Positions 47,810 to 57,432 of a DNA stretch of 64,000 bases are shown piece by piece (position 1 is the first letter of the stretch; the number at the start of each line of letters is the position of its first letter). The DNA is taken from positions 16,282 through 80,281 of the forward strand of contig NZ_MPNT01000025.1 of NCBI RefSeq assembly GCF_001907675.1. Direction: 5' to 3'. Origin of the DNA: Mycobacterium paraffinicum (GTDB taxonomy: Bacteria > Actinomycetota > Actinomycetes > Mycobacteriales > Mycobacteriaceae). The notes beneath the pieces were generated by a model. That model was not told where the DNA came from, searched no databases, and saw nothing but the letters and a program-made list of their open reading frames with translations. The translations under genes were made by a program, and so were the position numbers.

Positions 47810-48885
47810 CCGAGCTCGCGCAGCCGCCGGGCCACGCTTTCGGGCGTGACGTCGCTGATGAACGCGTCCATCGCCGACTCGGAGGCCGCCAGGTACTTGA
47901 GCTTGGTGGCGCTGCGCCGGATCGACATCAACTCGACGTGGAAGTAACCGTCGGCCTGGGCCTCGGTGTCGGCGTACTGGTGCAACGCCGAAATATAGGG
48001 CAGCGGTGACGAATACATCCGGTCGAACCGCCTCAGCACGTCCAAGTAGACCCGCGCGAAGCCGTCCCGTTCGTCCTCGTCGAGTTCGGTGATGTTGCGC
48101 ACAAACCTGTTCGGGTAGATGTGCACCTCGACCGGCCAGCGCGCGGCGAACGGCACGAAAGCGGTGAACCGGTCGTCGCGCGCGACGATTCGGCTGCCGT
48201 CGGCGATTTCGCCGGCGAGAAGGTCGCCGAAGAGGTTGGTGCCGTGACGCATTCGGTGCTCGTGGGCCCGCCCCAGCATGGCGGCGGTGCGCGGCGTCAG
48301 GTACGGGTAGCCGTAGATCTGGCCGTGCGGGTGGGTCAACGTCACCCCGATTTCCTCGCCGCGGTTCTCGAAGCAGAACACCTGCTCGATGCCCGGCGCG
48401 GCCAACAGGTCGCCGGTGCGGTGCCGCCACGCCTCGATGACCAGCCGGGCGTGGGCCGGCTCCAGCCCCGCGAACGAGCCGGTGTGGTCGCTGGAGAAGC
48501 AGATCACCTCGCAGCGGCCGTGTCCGGGGGCCGACACGAAGCCGTCACCGGCGGGCGCGAGCGCCGGGCCGGCGCCGGACAGGCTGGGGAAGCGGTTCTC
48601 GAACACCACCACGTCGTAGTCCGGCGCGGGCACCTCGCTGGTCAGCCCGGTCGGGCCGGGGCACAGCGGGCACTGGTCGGGCGGCGGCTTGTAGGTGCGG
48701 TCCTGGCGCAGGGCCGCGACGATCACCCATTGGCCCGTGGTCTGGTCGAACCGCAACTCGGACTGCTGACCGTCGCGCGCGGGCAGCGGCCTGCGGTCTT
48801 CGACCGGCGCCGGACAGTGCCCGGGCAGCGAAAAGAACAGCAGGTCACGGCCGTCGGCCAGCCTGGCCCGCGTCGGCGCTGTCAC
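47806..48885 (-). CDS. galT: Galactose-1-phosphate uridylyltransferase
   Basis: A 359-residue GalT. Zinc and active-site motifs are [28 protein letters not shown] and the [15 protein letters not shown] catalytic His-X-His region. [20 protein letters not shown] and [20 protein letters not shown] are also conserved. The GTG at 48885 is chosen: the protein then starts [18 protein letters not shown] like other actinobacterial GalTs, and TAGTCT (complement of 48894-48899) ends 8 nt upstream. A GTG at 48963 would add 26 residues. In M. tuberculosis H37Rv this gene is split into two, from memory; here it is intact. Coupled to galK by ATGA. Confidence 0.94.
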   Translation of the reverse strand: MTAPTRARLADGRDLLFFSLPGHCPAPVEDRRPLPARDGQQSELRFDQTTGQWVIVAALRQDRTYKPPPDQCPLCPGPTGLTSEVPAPDYDVVVFENRFPSLSGAGPALAPAGDGFVSAPGHGRCEVICFSSDHTGSFAGLEPAHARLVIEAWRHRTGDLLAAPGIEQVFCFENRGEEIGVTLTHPHGQIYGYPYLTPRTAAMLGRAHEHRMRHGTNLFGDLLAGEIADGSRIVARDDRFTAFVPFAARWPVEVHIYPNRFVRNITELDEDERDGFARVYLDVLRRFDRMYSSPLPYISALHQYADTEAQADGYFHVELMSIRRSATKLKYLAASESAMDAFISDVTPESVARRLRELG

Positions 48886-48886
48886 G

Positions 48887-51241
48887 ATGTCGAAGACTAG
48901 CTGGTGCCCAAGTTCGGGTAACCATGATGCGTTCAGCAGGCCAGGAAGGGGCGCGGCGATCACCGACTTCTACGAACAGGCCCGCAACTGGGTGATCGGC
49001 TCCGACCCCGGTCTGCTGCGGCTGCGCATGGCGACGCGGACGACGGCCGCGCTCGGCTGTTCCCTGCTGGCCCTGTACGCCCTGACCCGGGCGACCGGAC
49101 AACCGCTGACGGTCGCGTTGCTGGGCGTCGTCATCACCATGGTCGCGTCGCGATCGGTCAACGAGCCGGACCCGCGGCAGCAGCGGATCACCATGGCGCT
49201 GCTGCCCGTGCCGGCCGCCGTGTCGATCACGGCCGCGGCCGTGCTGGCGCCCCACCAAGTGATCAGCGACGCGGTGTTCGTGCTCGTGGTGTTCACCGCC
49301 GCCTACATCCGCCGCTTCGGGGCGCGCGGCCGGGCGCTGGGCATGGTCGCGTTCATGTCCTACTTCTTCACGCTGTATCTGCGCGCACGCATCTCGGAGC
49401 TGCCCTGGATGATCGGGGCGGTCGCGGTGGGCACGGTGTGCACGTTCGTGATGACCAGCTACGTGATGCCCGATCGGCCGGAGCGCGTGCTGTCGGCGAC
49501 CATCCGGGCGTTGCGGGCGCGGATGGCGATCGTCGTCGACACCACCGCCGACGCCGTGCGCACCGGGCGCCTCGACGAACGGCGGCGGCGCCGCATGCGG
49601 GCGCGCACCACTCGGCTCAACGAAACCGCCCTGATGGTGCAGAGCCAGATCGAAGACAAGGCCGATCCCGCCATGCTGTGGCCGGGCGTCACCGCCGAAC
49701 AATTGGCCCCCTGGTTGCTGGACGCCGAACTGGCCATCGAATGGGTGGCGACGGCCGGCCGGCGGGCCGCGGCGCTGATGACGGAAGACCCGAGCGCGAT
49801 ACCCGCCCCGACGCGGGTGGCGCTCGTCGACGCGCTCTCGCGGCTGGCGCGGGCCATTCGCCTGCCCGAGCCCGACGGCCTCCGGCAAGCCGCCGCCCGA
49901 GCGCAACGGCTGCTCGACGAGCAATGCGGCGCCGCCGATGATGACCCGGGCAGCGCCGCCGTGCGCCGCCTCGCCCTGGCGATCATCAACGCCGCCACGG
50001 CGACTTCCGACGTGCGGGCGATCGTCGACCGAGCCGCCGCCGGCGGGGCGGTCGCCCTGGAGAGCACGGACAGCGAGCGGCCGCCGGCTTCCGAGGGCGC
50101 ACCGTCGGACACGCCCGCCGGGGCCGCCGACGAAGCGCCGTCGCAGGGCCTCCGGCCGACCACCCGGCAAGCCATCCAGGTCGCCGTCGCCGCATCGTTC
50201 GCCATCGTCGCGGGCGAGCTGGTGTCGCCCGCTCGCTGGTACTGGGCGGTGATCGCCGCGTTCGTCATCTTCGCGGGCACCAACTCGTGGGGCGAAACCC
50301 TGACCAAAGGCTGGCAGCGACTGCTCGGCACCCTGCTCGGCGTGCCGTGCGGCGTGCTGGTGGCCACGCTGCTGGCCGGCGACAAGACGGCCGCGCTCGC
50401 CGGCATCTTCGTCTGCCTGTTCTGCGCCTTCTATTTCATGACGGTCACCTACAGCCTGATGACCTTCTGGATCACCACGATGCTGGCGTTGCTGTACGGC
50501 TTGCTCGGCCAATTCTCGTTCGGCGTGCTGATGTTGCGGATCGAAGAGACCGCCCTCGGCGCGGTCATCGGGGCGACGGTGGCCGTCGTCGTGCTGCCGA
50601 CGCACACCAGGGCCGCGATCCGCGACGACACCCGCACGTTCCTGGCCAGCCTGTCGGGACTGATCGAGGCGTCCAGCGCGACGATGTTCGGCGCGGACAC
50701 GAGCGCGAGCCCGTCCGAGCAGGCACGCCAGCTGGACCGGGACCTGCAGCAGTTCCGGGTTACCGCCAAGCCGCTGCTGGCGGGCGTCGCAGGCCTTGCC
50801 GGCCGGCGCAGCATTCGCCGCGCGCTGCGCATCTTCGCGGCGTGCGACCGGTACGGCCGCAGCCTGGCGCGCAGCAGCGAGCGATACCAGGACCCGGCAG
50901 CCGCGGGGCCCCTCACCTTTGAACTGGCGCAAGCCTTTTCGGCCGCCGCGGCCCAGACCCGGCGCAACATCGACGCGCTGGCCGCCGCCATCGGCAGTGG
51001 CCGCGCGCCGACCATGGTGTCGGCGGCCGACGACCTCGACGCCGCCGAAACGCTGGCCCGGCAGCGGGACAGCGAGGCCGGATCACCTGCGCCCGATACC
51101 CGGCGACTCCTGACCGCGGTGCACGCGCTGCGCCAGATCGAGCGGGCCGTCGTGACCGCGGCCACCAACCTCGGCGGCCGCGAAACCGCCGGCGCCGAAT
51201 TTCGCGGGTTTCAGAGGCCGGGCAGGCACGCGGGGAAATAA
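48887..51241 (+). CDS. FUSC/aromatic-acid-exporter-like membrane protein
   Basis: A protein of up to 784 residues with two membrane blocks: about six helices at residues 50-190 (LTVALLGVVITMVASR; LPWMIGAVAVGTVCTFVMTS) and about six at 425-560 (WYWAVIAAFVIFAGTNSWGE; GKGWQRLLGT-like element KGWQRLLGTLLGVPCGVLVA). Cytosolic helical regions follow each block, the FUSC layout of AaeB/YccS-type exporters. The start is uncertain: ATG 48887 lies on top of the galT promoter and lacks a binding site, AGGAAGG (48943-48949) precedes an in-frame ATC at 48959, and GTG 48992 is also possible. It is divergent from galT. Its 3' end overlaps the secreted-protein gene by 31 bp. Confidence 0.82.
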   Translation: MSKTSWCPSSGNHDAFSRPGRGAAITDFYEQARNWVIGSDPGLLRLRMATRTTAALGCSLLALYALTRATGQPLTVALLGVVITMVASRSVNEPDPRQQRITMALLPVPAAVSITAAAVLAPHQVISDAVFVLVVFTAAYIRRFGARGRALGMVAFMSYFFTLYLRARISELPWMIGAVAVGTVCTFVMTSYVMPDRPERVLSATIRALRARMAIVVDTTADAVRTGRLDERRRRRMRARTTRLNETALMVQSQIEDKADPAMLWPGVTAEQLAPWLLDAELAIEWVATAGRRAAALMTEDPSAIPAPTRVALVDALSRLARAIRLPEPDGLRQAAARAQRLLDEQCGAADDDPGSAAVRRLALAIINAATATSDVRAIVDRAAAGGAVALESTDSERPPASEGAPSDTPAGAADEAPSQGLRPTTRQAIQVAVAASFAIVAGELVSPARWYWAVIAAFVIFAGTNSWGETLTKGWQRLLGTLLGVPCGVLVATLLAGDKTAALAGIFVCLFCAFYFMTVTYSLMTFWITTMLALLYGLLGQFSFGVLMLRIEETALGAVIGATVAVVVLPTHTRAAIRDDTRTFLASLSGLIEASSATMFGADTSASPSEQARQLDRDLQQFRVTAKPLLAGVAGLAGRRSIRRALRIFAACDRYGRSLARSSERYQDPAAAGPLTFELAQAFSAAAAQTRRNIDALAAAIGSGRAPTMVSAADDLDAAETLARQRDSEAGSPAPDTRRLLTAVHALRQIERAVVTAATNLGGRETAGAEFRGFQRPGRHAGK

Positions 51242-51618
51242 CACGGCTGGTTGGGCCCCTGGGCTTTTCGCACCAGGTCGAACAGCGCGAGCGTGGTTTG
51301 CAACAGCTGCAGTTCGACGCCGGGCCGTTGCGCGGGGGGCAGATTCTGCACGTCGTTGGACACCGTGGTGGACTGCTGCTGCAGCTGCGTCAGCCGCTGC
51401 TGGCGTTCCGCCGGGGTGAGGTTGTCCCAGTTGTCGTGCAGGTCGTTCACCTGCCGCTGCAGTTCCGCGACCTCCGCCTCGGGATCGGGCTGCGGGGCGG
51501 GGGCCGACGCGTAGAACCGGCTCGGCACGGGCGCCCAGCCGATCTCGGCCTGCGCGCTACCGGCCGTCGCAAGCGCGCCGGCGACGAGGCCGGTCGCCAC
51601 GATCGCAATGATTTTCAT
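51211..51618 (-). CDS. Small secreted protein of unknown function
   Basis: A 135-residue exported protein. A Sec signal peptide MKIIAIVATGLVAGALATAG ends SAQA before EIGWAPVP, so cleavage is after about residue 24. The mature part has a Pro-rich stretch, then a helical Gln-rich segment (EVAELQRQVNDLHDNWDNLT; ERQQRLTQLQQQSTTVSNDV) likely to form a coiled coil. Two cysteines lie near the C-terminus (PCYFPACLPGL). I do not recognise a family. It overlaps the end of the FUSC gene tail to tail and is divergent from serC. Confidence 0.78.
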   Translation of the reverse strand: MKIIAIVATGLVAGALATAGSAQAEIGWAPVPSRFYASAPAPQPDPEAEVAELQRQVNDLHDNWDNLTPAERQQRLTQLQQQSTTVSNDVQNLPPAQRPGVELQLLQTTLALFDLVRKAQGPNQPCYFPACLPGL

Positions 51619-51739
51619 GGAGGCTTCTTTTCTTCCGGTTTCGGCTTTGTGGTCCTGGCAGTAGGACACGTCGGATTTGCTACCGATCCCAAAATCCAAT
51701 GGCCGTACCGAACCTGCGGCCGGGGTTCGAATTCAGTGA

Positions 51740-52930
<1,191 letters not shown>

Positions 52931-53047
52931 CCACCTCGCAATCAGCCCGCAACCGCCCAGCGTGTCAGCCCGGTTATGGGCATTAGCTGAACTAGAGTGC
53001 GCACGAGACGGGTCCGTCGACCTGCACGGAGCCTGCGAGGAGAAACC

Positions 53048-53824
53048 ATGCGGGAACTCAGAATGGTTGGGCTCGATGCCGACGGCAAACACATCATCTG
53101 TGAATCCGGCGATCCGGGGGAACCGTTCAAGCTCTTGGTCGACGATCAGGTGAAAGCCGCCGTGCGCGGCGAGGCCGTGTCGCCAGAGCAACCTCACCTC
53201 GACATACAGGTCACAAACATGCTGAGCCCCAAGGAGATTCAGGCCCGGATCCGGGCCGGTGCGTCGGTCGAGCAGGTGGCTGCGGCCTCGGGTTCCGACA
53301 TCTCACGCGTCCGCCGGTTCGCGCATCCGGTGTTGCTGGAACGCGCGCGCGCCGCGGAGCTGGCAACGGCCGCTCATCCGGTGCTCGCCGACGGCCCGGC
53401 GGTGCTCAGCCTGCTGGAGACGGTGAGCTCCGCCCTGGTGACGCGCGGCCTGGAGCCAGACAGGCTCAGCTGGGACGCCTGGCGCAACGAGGACGGCCGC
53501 TGGACCGTGCAGCTTGCCTGGAAGGCCGGCCGGTCCGACAACATCGCGCACTTCTCCTATACCCCCGGCGCGCACGGCGGAACCGTCACGGCCATCGACG
53601 ACGCGGCGAAGGAGCTGATCGACCCGAACTTCGACCGTCCGCTGCGGCCGCTGGCGCGGGTGTCCCACGTCGACTTCGAGGAGCCGGCGAAGCCATCCGC
53701 CCCCGCTGCCCGGGAAGAGCAGCCCGCTCCCCCGGAGCAGCCGGTGCACACGCGCCGGGGCAAGCCGGTCATCCCGGCCTGGGAGGACGTGCTGCTCGGC
53801 GTGCGTTCGGGGGGACAGCGCTAG
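53048..53824 (+). CDS. sepH: Cell division regulator SepH
   Basis: A 258-residue DUF3071 protein. The N-terminal domain is RELRMVGLDADGKHIICESG; a helix-turn-helix-like segment follows (LSPKEIQARIRAGASVEQVA then SGSDISRVRRFAHPVLLERA). The C-terminal half is a beta domain and a Pro/Ala-rich tail ending TRRGKPVIPAWEDVLLGVRS. SepH of Streptomyces and mycobacteria binds FtsZ and promotes filament assembly. AGGAG precedes the ATG at 53048; TAGAGT at 52993-52998 is a plausible -10 box. Gene order matches M. tuberculosis Rv0883c beside serC. Confidence 0.93.
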   Translation: MRELRMVGLDADGKHIICESGDPGEPFKLLVDDQVKAAVRGEAVSPEQPHLDIQVTNMLSPKEIQARIRAGASVEQVAAASGSDISRVRRFAHPVLLERARAAELATAAHPVLADGPAVLSLLETVSSALVTRGLEPDRLSWDAWRNEDGRWTVQLAWKAGRSDNIAHFSYTPGAHGGTVTAIDDAAKELIDPNFDRPLRPLARVSHVDFEEPAKPSAPAAREEQPAPPEQPVHTRRGKPVIPAWEDVLLGVRSGGQR

Positions 53825-53835
53825 ACAGATGGTCG

Positions 53836-54108
53836 CTACCGCGCGACCGTCAGCGCGAGCAGCGTCAGCCAGGCTCCCGCGACCCCGATCCCCGAGCCCA
53901 GCAGGAACCAGCGCAGCACCAGCTTGTGCCGCCAACCCCATAGCGTGGGCGCCAGCCCCCCGGCCGCGACGACGTTGAGCCCGACCGCCAACAGTGGATG
54001 CACCCGGATCAGTCCCAGGCTCAGCACCACGATGGCGGCCCCGGTGACTGCCGCCACGAATCCGGCAACCGTCAAACCCGTCGCCCAGGGCACGGAATCG
54101 TCGGTCAC
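53836..54108 (-). CDS. DUF2537 small membrane protein
   Basis: A 90-residue membrane protein with three hydrophobic segments (LTVAGFVAAVTGAAIVVLSL; HPLLAVGLNVVAAGGLAP; WFLLGSGIGVAGAWLTLLAL). The GTG start at 54108 overlaps the upstream methyltransferase stop (GTGA). It converges on sepH. Function unknown; it is Rv0882-like by position. Confidence 0.85.
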   Translation of the reverse strand: MTDDSVPWATGLTVAGFVAAVTGAAIVVLSLGLIRVHPLLAVGLNVVAAGGLAPTLWGWRHKLVLRWFLLGSGIGVAGAWLTLLALTVAR

Positions 54109-54938
54109 GGCCCGAGCCTAGCCCGCTCGTAGAACGCCAAAGCGGCCGCAGTGGCGACGTTGAGGGAGTCGGTGCCGCGCGCCATCGGGATGCGCACGCG
54201 CACGTCGCTCGAGCGCAGGGCGGCCGGCGTGAGTCCCGGCCCCTCGGCGCCCACCAGCACGGCGACGCGTTGGCCACGGACGGCCGCCATGGCCTCGGGC
54301 AGGGGGCAGGCCTTGCCGTGCGGGGTCATCGCCAGTAGTCGAAATCCGTTCTCTTTCAGCATCGCCAGGTCCGCGGGCCAGTCGGGCGCCCGCGCGTAGG
54401 GCACCAGCAAGGCGTGGCCCATGGAGACCCGCACGGCCCGGCGGTAGAGCGGGTCGGCGCAGCCGCTGCCGAACACCACCGCGTCGACGCCCAGCCCGGC
54501 CGCGTTGCGGAAGATCGAACCGAGGTTCTCGTGGTCGTTGACACCCTCGAGCACCGCGACGGTCTGGGCGCTCTCGACCAGTTCGGCGAGGCCGGGCTCC
54601 GGCACCCTGCGCGCGGCCGCCAGCACGCCGCGATTCAGGTGAAAGCCCACCACCCGGGCCATGACGTCGGCGGAGGTTCGGTAGAACGGCGCGGCGCTGC
54701 CCGCGAGGTCATCGGCGAGCTCGCCCAGCCGGCGGTCGGTTCCGAGCAGGGCGTGCGGGGTGAACCGGGAGGCCAGCATGCGCTGAACGACAAGCACGCC
54801 CTCGGCGATCACCAGACCCTTGCCGGACGGCAGGTCGGGACGGCGGTCGACGCTGTTCAGGTCGCGGAAATCGTCGAGACGCGGGTCGTCGGGATCGGCG
54901 ACGTCCTGAACGTTCAGGCCATCGGTTCCGTCGCTCAC
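54105..54938 (-). CDS. SpoU/TrmH-family RNA 2'-O-methyltransferase
   Basis: A 277-residue SPOUT methyltransferase. An N-terminal RNA-binding (L30-like) region ([20 protein letters not shown]) precedes the knot domain with motif 1 [20 protein letters not shown], motif 2 [14 protein letters not shown] and motif 3 [20 protein letters not shown]. It probably methylates a ribose in rRNA or tRNA; the site is unknown. The GTG start at 54938 overlaps the marR stop, and its own stop overlaps the DUF2537 start, so the three minus-strand genes form one coupled operon. Confidence 0.93.
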   Translation of the reverse strand: MSDGTDGLNVQDVADPDDPRLDDFRDLNSVDRRPDLPSGKGLVIAEGVLVVQRMLASRFTPHALLGTDRRLGELADDLAGSAAPFYRTSADVMARVVGFHLNRGVLAAARRVPEPGLAELVESAQTVAVLEGVNDHENLGSIFRNAAGLGVDAVVFGSGCADPLYRRAVRVSMGHALLVPYARAPDWPADLAMLKENGFRLLAMTPHGKACPLPEAMAAVRGQRVAVLVGAEGPGLTPAALRSSDVRVRIPMARGTDSLNVATAAALAFYERARLGP

Positions 54939-55366
54939 GGGCCTTCGTCGACCAAGGCCAACATCAGGTCGGCCGCGTTGCGCAGGGTGTCGCGCTGTTC
55001 GCTGTCCAGCGTCGCCAGCCGTTTGGCCAACCACTCCTGGCGGGCCCGCCGGGTCACCTTGACCAGCTCGGCGCCGGATTGGGAGACCGAGACCAGCACC
55101 TGCCGCCCGTCGATCGGATGCGGGGCGCGGTCCACCAGGCCCATGTCGGCCAGCGAAGCGATCACACGGGTCATCGACGGCGGCCGGACGCGTTCGCGAA
55201 TCGCCAGTGCACCCGGCGTCATCGGGCCCTCGTTGGCCAGCGTCGCCAGCGCCGACAGCTGGGACAACGACACTGGCGACGACGGGTTTCGGAACCGGAG
55301 TTGGCGGGCGAGCCGCATGACCGCCAGCGACAGGTCGCTGGCCAGCCGCGCATCGCTGTCAGGCAT
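54935..55366 (-). CDS. MarR family transcriptional regulator
   Basis: A 143-residue MarR protein with winged helix about residues 30-100: [20 protein letters not shown], the recognition helix [20 protein letters not shown] and the wing [16 protein letters not shown]. The length equals M. tuberculosis Rv0880, from memory. The ATG lies 6 nt after a TAACCT -10 box, so the message is probably leaderless, and a palindrome at 55372-55389 overlaps that box, predicting autorepression. First gene of the marR - RNA methyltransferase - DUF2537 operon. Confidence 0.93.
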   Translation of the reverse strand: MPDSDARLASDLSLAVMRLARQLRFRNPSSPVSLSQLSALATLANEGPMTPGALAIRERVRPPSMTRVIASLADMGLVDRAPHPIDGRQVLVSVSQSGAELVKVTRRARQEWLAKRLATLDSEQRDTLRNAADLMLALVDEGP

Positions 55367-55371
55367 GGCGC

Positions 55372-55389
55372 GAGGTTACACGGAACCTC
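55372..55389 (-). promoter_or_regulatory. Candidate MarR operator over the marR -10 box
   Basis: GAGGTT (55372-55377) and AACCTC (55384-55389) form a 6-bp inverted repeat with a 6-bp spacer. The left arm overlaps the -10 box TAACCT (complement of 55373-55378), which ends 6 nt before the marR ATG. Confidence 0.5.
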
Positions 55390-55565
55390 AAGAAATCGGG
55401 ATACGAAACGGCCAACGATGGGCCCTGATCGCCGCCGCCGGGCGCGCCGACTAGCGCCGAACCGCTTGGGCGGGCGCTTAACCCGCGCTGCACAGGCGTT
55501 TTGGGTTCGCCCCGCCGCGCACGTGGGTGTTTTGGCGCGGCGCAGCGGCGGCTATGTTGATCGCG

Positions 55566-55841
55566 ATGCCTGTTGAACCCGGCCCGAACCGCGAGCCTCC
55601 GCCTCTGCCGCCTGCGCTGCTCAACGCGTGGTCGTTCCTCGCCGTCGGCGCACTCGGTTGGGTGGTCGCGGCGGCCGCCGCCTTCCTCGTGCCGTCCCTG
55701 CAGGGCTGGCGTCCGCTGACGCTGGCCGGGCTCGGGGTGACAGTGCTTGGCACGACCATCTTCGTGCTACAACTCGCGGAAGCCCGTCGAGGCGCACGTG
55801 GTGCACAGGACGGACTCGAGAACTATTTCGACCACGGCTAG
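55566..55841 (+). CDS. DUF2530 small membrane protein
   Basis: A 91-residue protein. A Pro-rich N-terminus (PVEPGPNREPPPLPPALLNA) is followed by two transmembrane helices (SFLAVGALGWVVAAAAAFLV; PLTLAGLGVTVLGTTIFVLQ) and a short charged tail. The length matches M. tuberculosis Rv0879c, from memory. TATGTT (55553-55558) ends 7 nt before the ATG without a Shine-Dalgarno sequence, so a leaderless start is likely. Function unknown. Confidence 0.87.
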   Translation: MPVEPGPNREPPPLPPALLNAWSFLAVGALGWVVAAAAAFLVPSLQGWRPLTLAGLGVTVLGTTIFVLQLAEARRGARGAQDGLENYFDHG

Positions 55842-55871
55842 TTTTCGCAATCGAGGACTCGGGAGGGATCG

Positions 55872-56327
55872 ATGGTAGCCCCGCTGTTGCAAGCCCAAAT
55901 CGACATCGACGCGCCGGTTGCCACGGTGTGGGGGCTGATATCCGATCTCCGGCGGATGCCGGAGTGGAGCCCGCAGTGCCGTTGGGTGAAGACGTTCGGT
56001 CCACTGCGGCAGGGCGCGCGCACGCTCAACATCAATCGCCGTAACGGAATGTTCTGGCCGACTACTTCCACCGTCGTCGAAATCATCCCCGACACCAAAC
56101 TCGCGTTCCGCGTCAACACCAACAACACGATCTGGAGCTACGAACTCCAGCCCGCCGGCACGGGCACCCGGGTGATCGAGAGCCGCCACGCCGAGAACGG
56201 CGTGACCGCCTTTTCCAACCTGTCGGTGAACGCGCTGTTCGGCGGGACCACCAACTTCGAACGCGAATTGCTCGACGGCATGAACGCCTCGCTGGCCAAG
56301 ATCAAGGCCGCCGCCGAGAAGGCCTAG
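55872..56327 (+). CDS. SRPBCC (START/polyketide-cyclase-like) protein
   Basis: A 151-residue SRPBCC domain beginning LLQAQIDIDAPVATVWGLIS, with DLRRMPEWSPQCRWVKTFGP and the C-terminal helix TNFERELLDGMNASLAKIKA. The fold binds hydrophobic ligands; no specific role can be assigned. GGGAGG lies 6 nt upstream of the ATG. It follows the DUF2530 gene by 30 bp, and its stop overlaps by 4 bp the stop of the convergent DUF3027 gene. Confidence 0.9.
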   Translation: MVAPLLQAQIDIDAPVATVWGLISDLRRMPEWSPQCRWVKTFGPLRQGARTLNINRRNGMFWPTTSTVVEIIPDTKLAFRVNTNNTIWSYELQPAGTGTRVIESRHAENGVTAFSNLSVNALFGGTTNFERELLDGMNASLAKIKAAAEKA

Positions 56328-57352
56328 TCCGCCCCGGGTTCCGGCGTTTCGGGCGCCTCTGCTTCGGGTTCCGGCGTTTCGGGCTGGGACTCCGGCGCTT
56401 CGGCCCCTGGTTCCGGCGTCTCCGAAGTTGTTGTCGCCGACTCCGGTTCCGCCTGCGGGCCATCGTGGGGCTCGACGTCCCCGGGCCCGGATTGCGCTTC
56501 CTCGGTCGGCGCGTCCGCCGCCTCCGGCTCGGGAACCTCGCCCGGCTCTGCCCGCGCAGGCGGCTCCACAACGTCGAGCACGCCGTCGTCGTACGGCTCG
56601 TACATCGGCGAACCGGTGCCCGCCGGAGCCGGGGTGTCCGAGTGGGCGCCGCAACCGTAGTGCATGTCGACGATCTGCCCGTCGGCCGACAGCTCGTTGC
56701 CGCACACGCCGAACATCGAACCGAGCGACCCCGCCAACGGCAGGTAGAAACCGCAGTCCCGGCACACCCGTTTGGTGGAGCGGGCCATCGGCGCGTCGGG
56801 ACCGTGCTCTCCGGTGTGCCATCGTTCGGCCGCCTCCGCGCGGCCGAGTGCACTCATGACCCAGCGCCGGCCCAGCCCGATCTCGGCGGCGGTCTCGTCG
56901 ACCTGTGGATCGCCGCTGTCGGTGTAGCCGGGCACCAACCGCGGATCGTCGGCCGCGGGTGCCAGCAGGTCCCCAGGGCTCAAGTCTCCGGGCCGCACCC
57001 GCTGATCCCACGGGACCCACTCGGGTGCCAGCAACGCCGTCGGGCCCGGAATCAGCACCACCTCGCTCACGGTGGCGTGGTCGGCCCCGGGATGGGCGGC
57101 GACGACGACGGCCCACTGCCAGCCCTGATAGCCGGGCAGATGAGCCAGGAACCGGTGGGTGGCGGCGGCCGGATCCTCATAGCTGACGCCCAGGTAGTCG
57201 CCCACGGTCTCCGCACCGCTGAACTCGACGACGGCGGCCCTCGCCTGGTCCACCGCACCCGTCAGCACCGCGGCCAGCCCTTCGGGCCAGTCGGCCACGG
57301 TCGCCGCGGCGGATTGCTCGCTGGGTCCGGTCAAGGTGTCTTCTTTCTCCAT
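56324..57352 (-). CDS. DUF3027 protein with zinc-ribbon-like cysteines and acidic repeat tail
   Basis: A 342-residue DUF3027 protein. The N-terminal part has VGDYLGVSYEDPAAATHRFL and WVPWDQRVRPGDLSPGDLLA; a cysteine cluster follows (KRVCRDCGFYLPLAGSLGSM, FGVCGNELSADG, YGCGAH), probably binding zinc. The last 80 or so residues are acidic and Pro-rich with repeated ETPEP and EAPE units. The ATG at 57352 gives MEKEDTLTGPSEQ. It is divergent from the MFS-like gene. Function unknown; Rv0877-like by position. Confidence 0.85.
   Translation of the reverse strand: MEKEDTLTGPSEQSAAATVADWPEGLAAVLTGAVDQARAAVVEFSGAETVGDYLGVSYEDPAAATHRFLAHLPGYQGWQWAVVVAAHPGADHATVSEVVLIPGPTALLAPEWVPWDQRVRPGDLSPGDLLAPAADDPRLVPGYTDSGDPQVDETAAEIGLGRRWVMSALGRAEAAERWHTGEHGPDAPMARSTKRVCRDCGFYLPLAGSLGSMFGVCGNELSADGQIVDMHYGCGAHSDTPAPAGTGSPMYEPYDDGVLDVVEPPARAEPGEVPEPEAADAPTEEAQSGPGDVEPHDGPQAEPESATTTSETPEPGAEAPESQPETPEPEAEAPETPEPGAD
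56335..56384. repeat. 30-bp-period direct repeat in the DUF3027 tail
   Basis: A 20-bp sequence ending GGCGTTTCGGGC occurs identically at 56335-56354 and 56365-56384. It encodes the repeated Glu-Thr-Pro-Glu-Pro tail and could vary in copy number between strains. Confidence 0.7.
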
Positions 57353-57432
57353 TGCGGTTCCAATACTAGGTTGGCGAGCCACACCCCGTTACCTGCAGAC
57401 GCTTGTCGTCGGCATAGGGGAGAATCTCCAAC

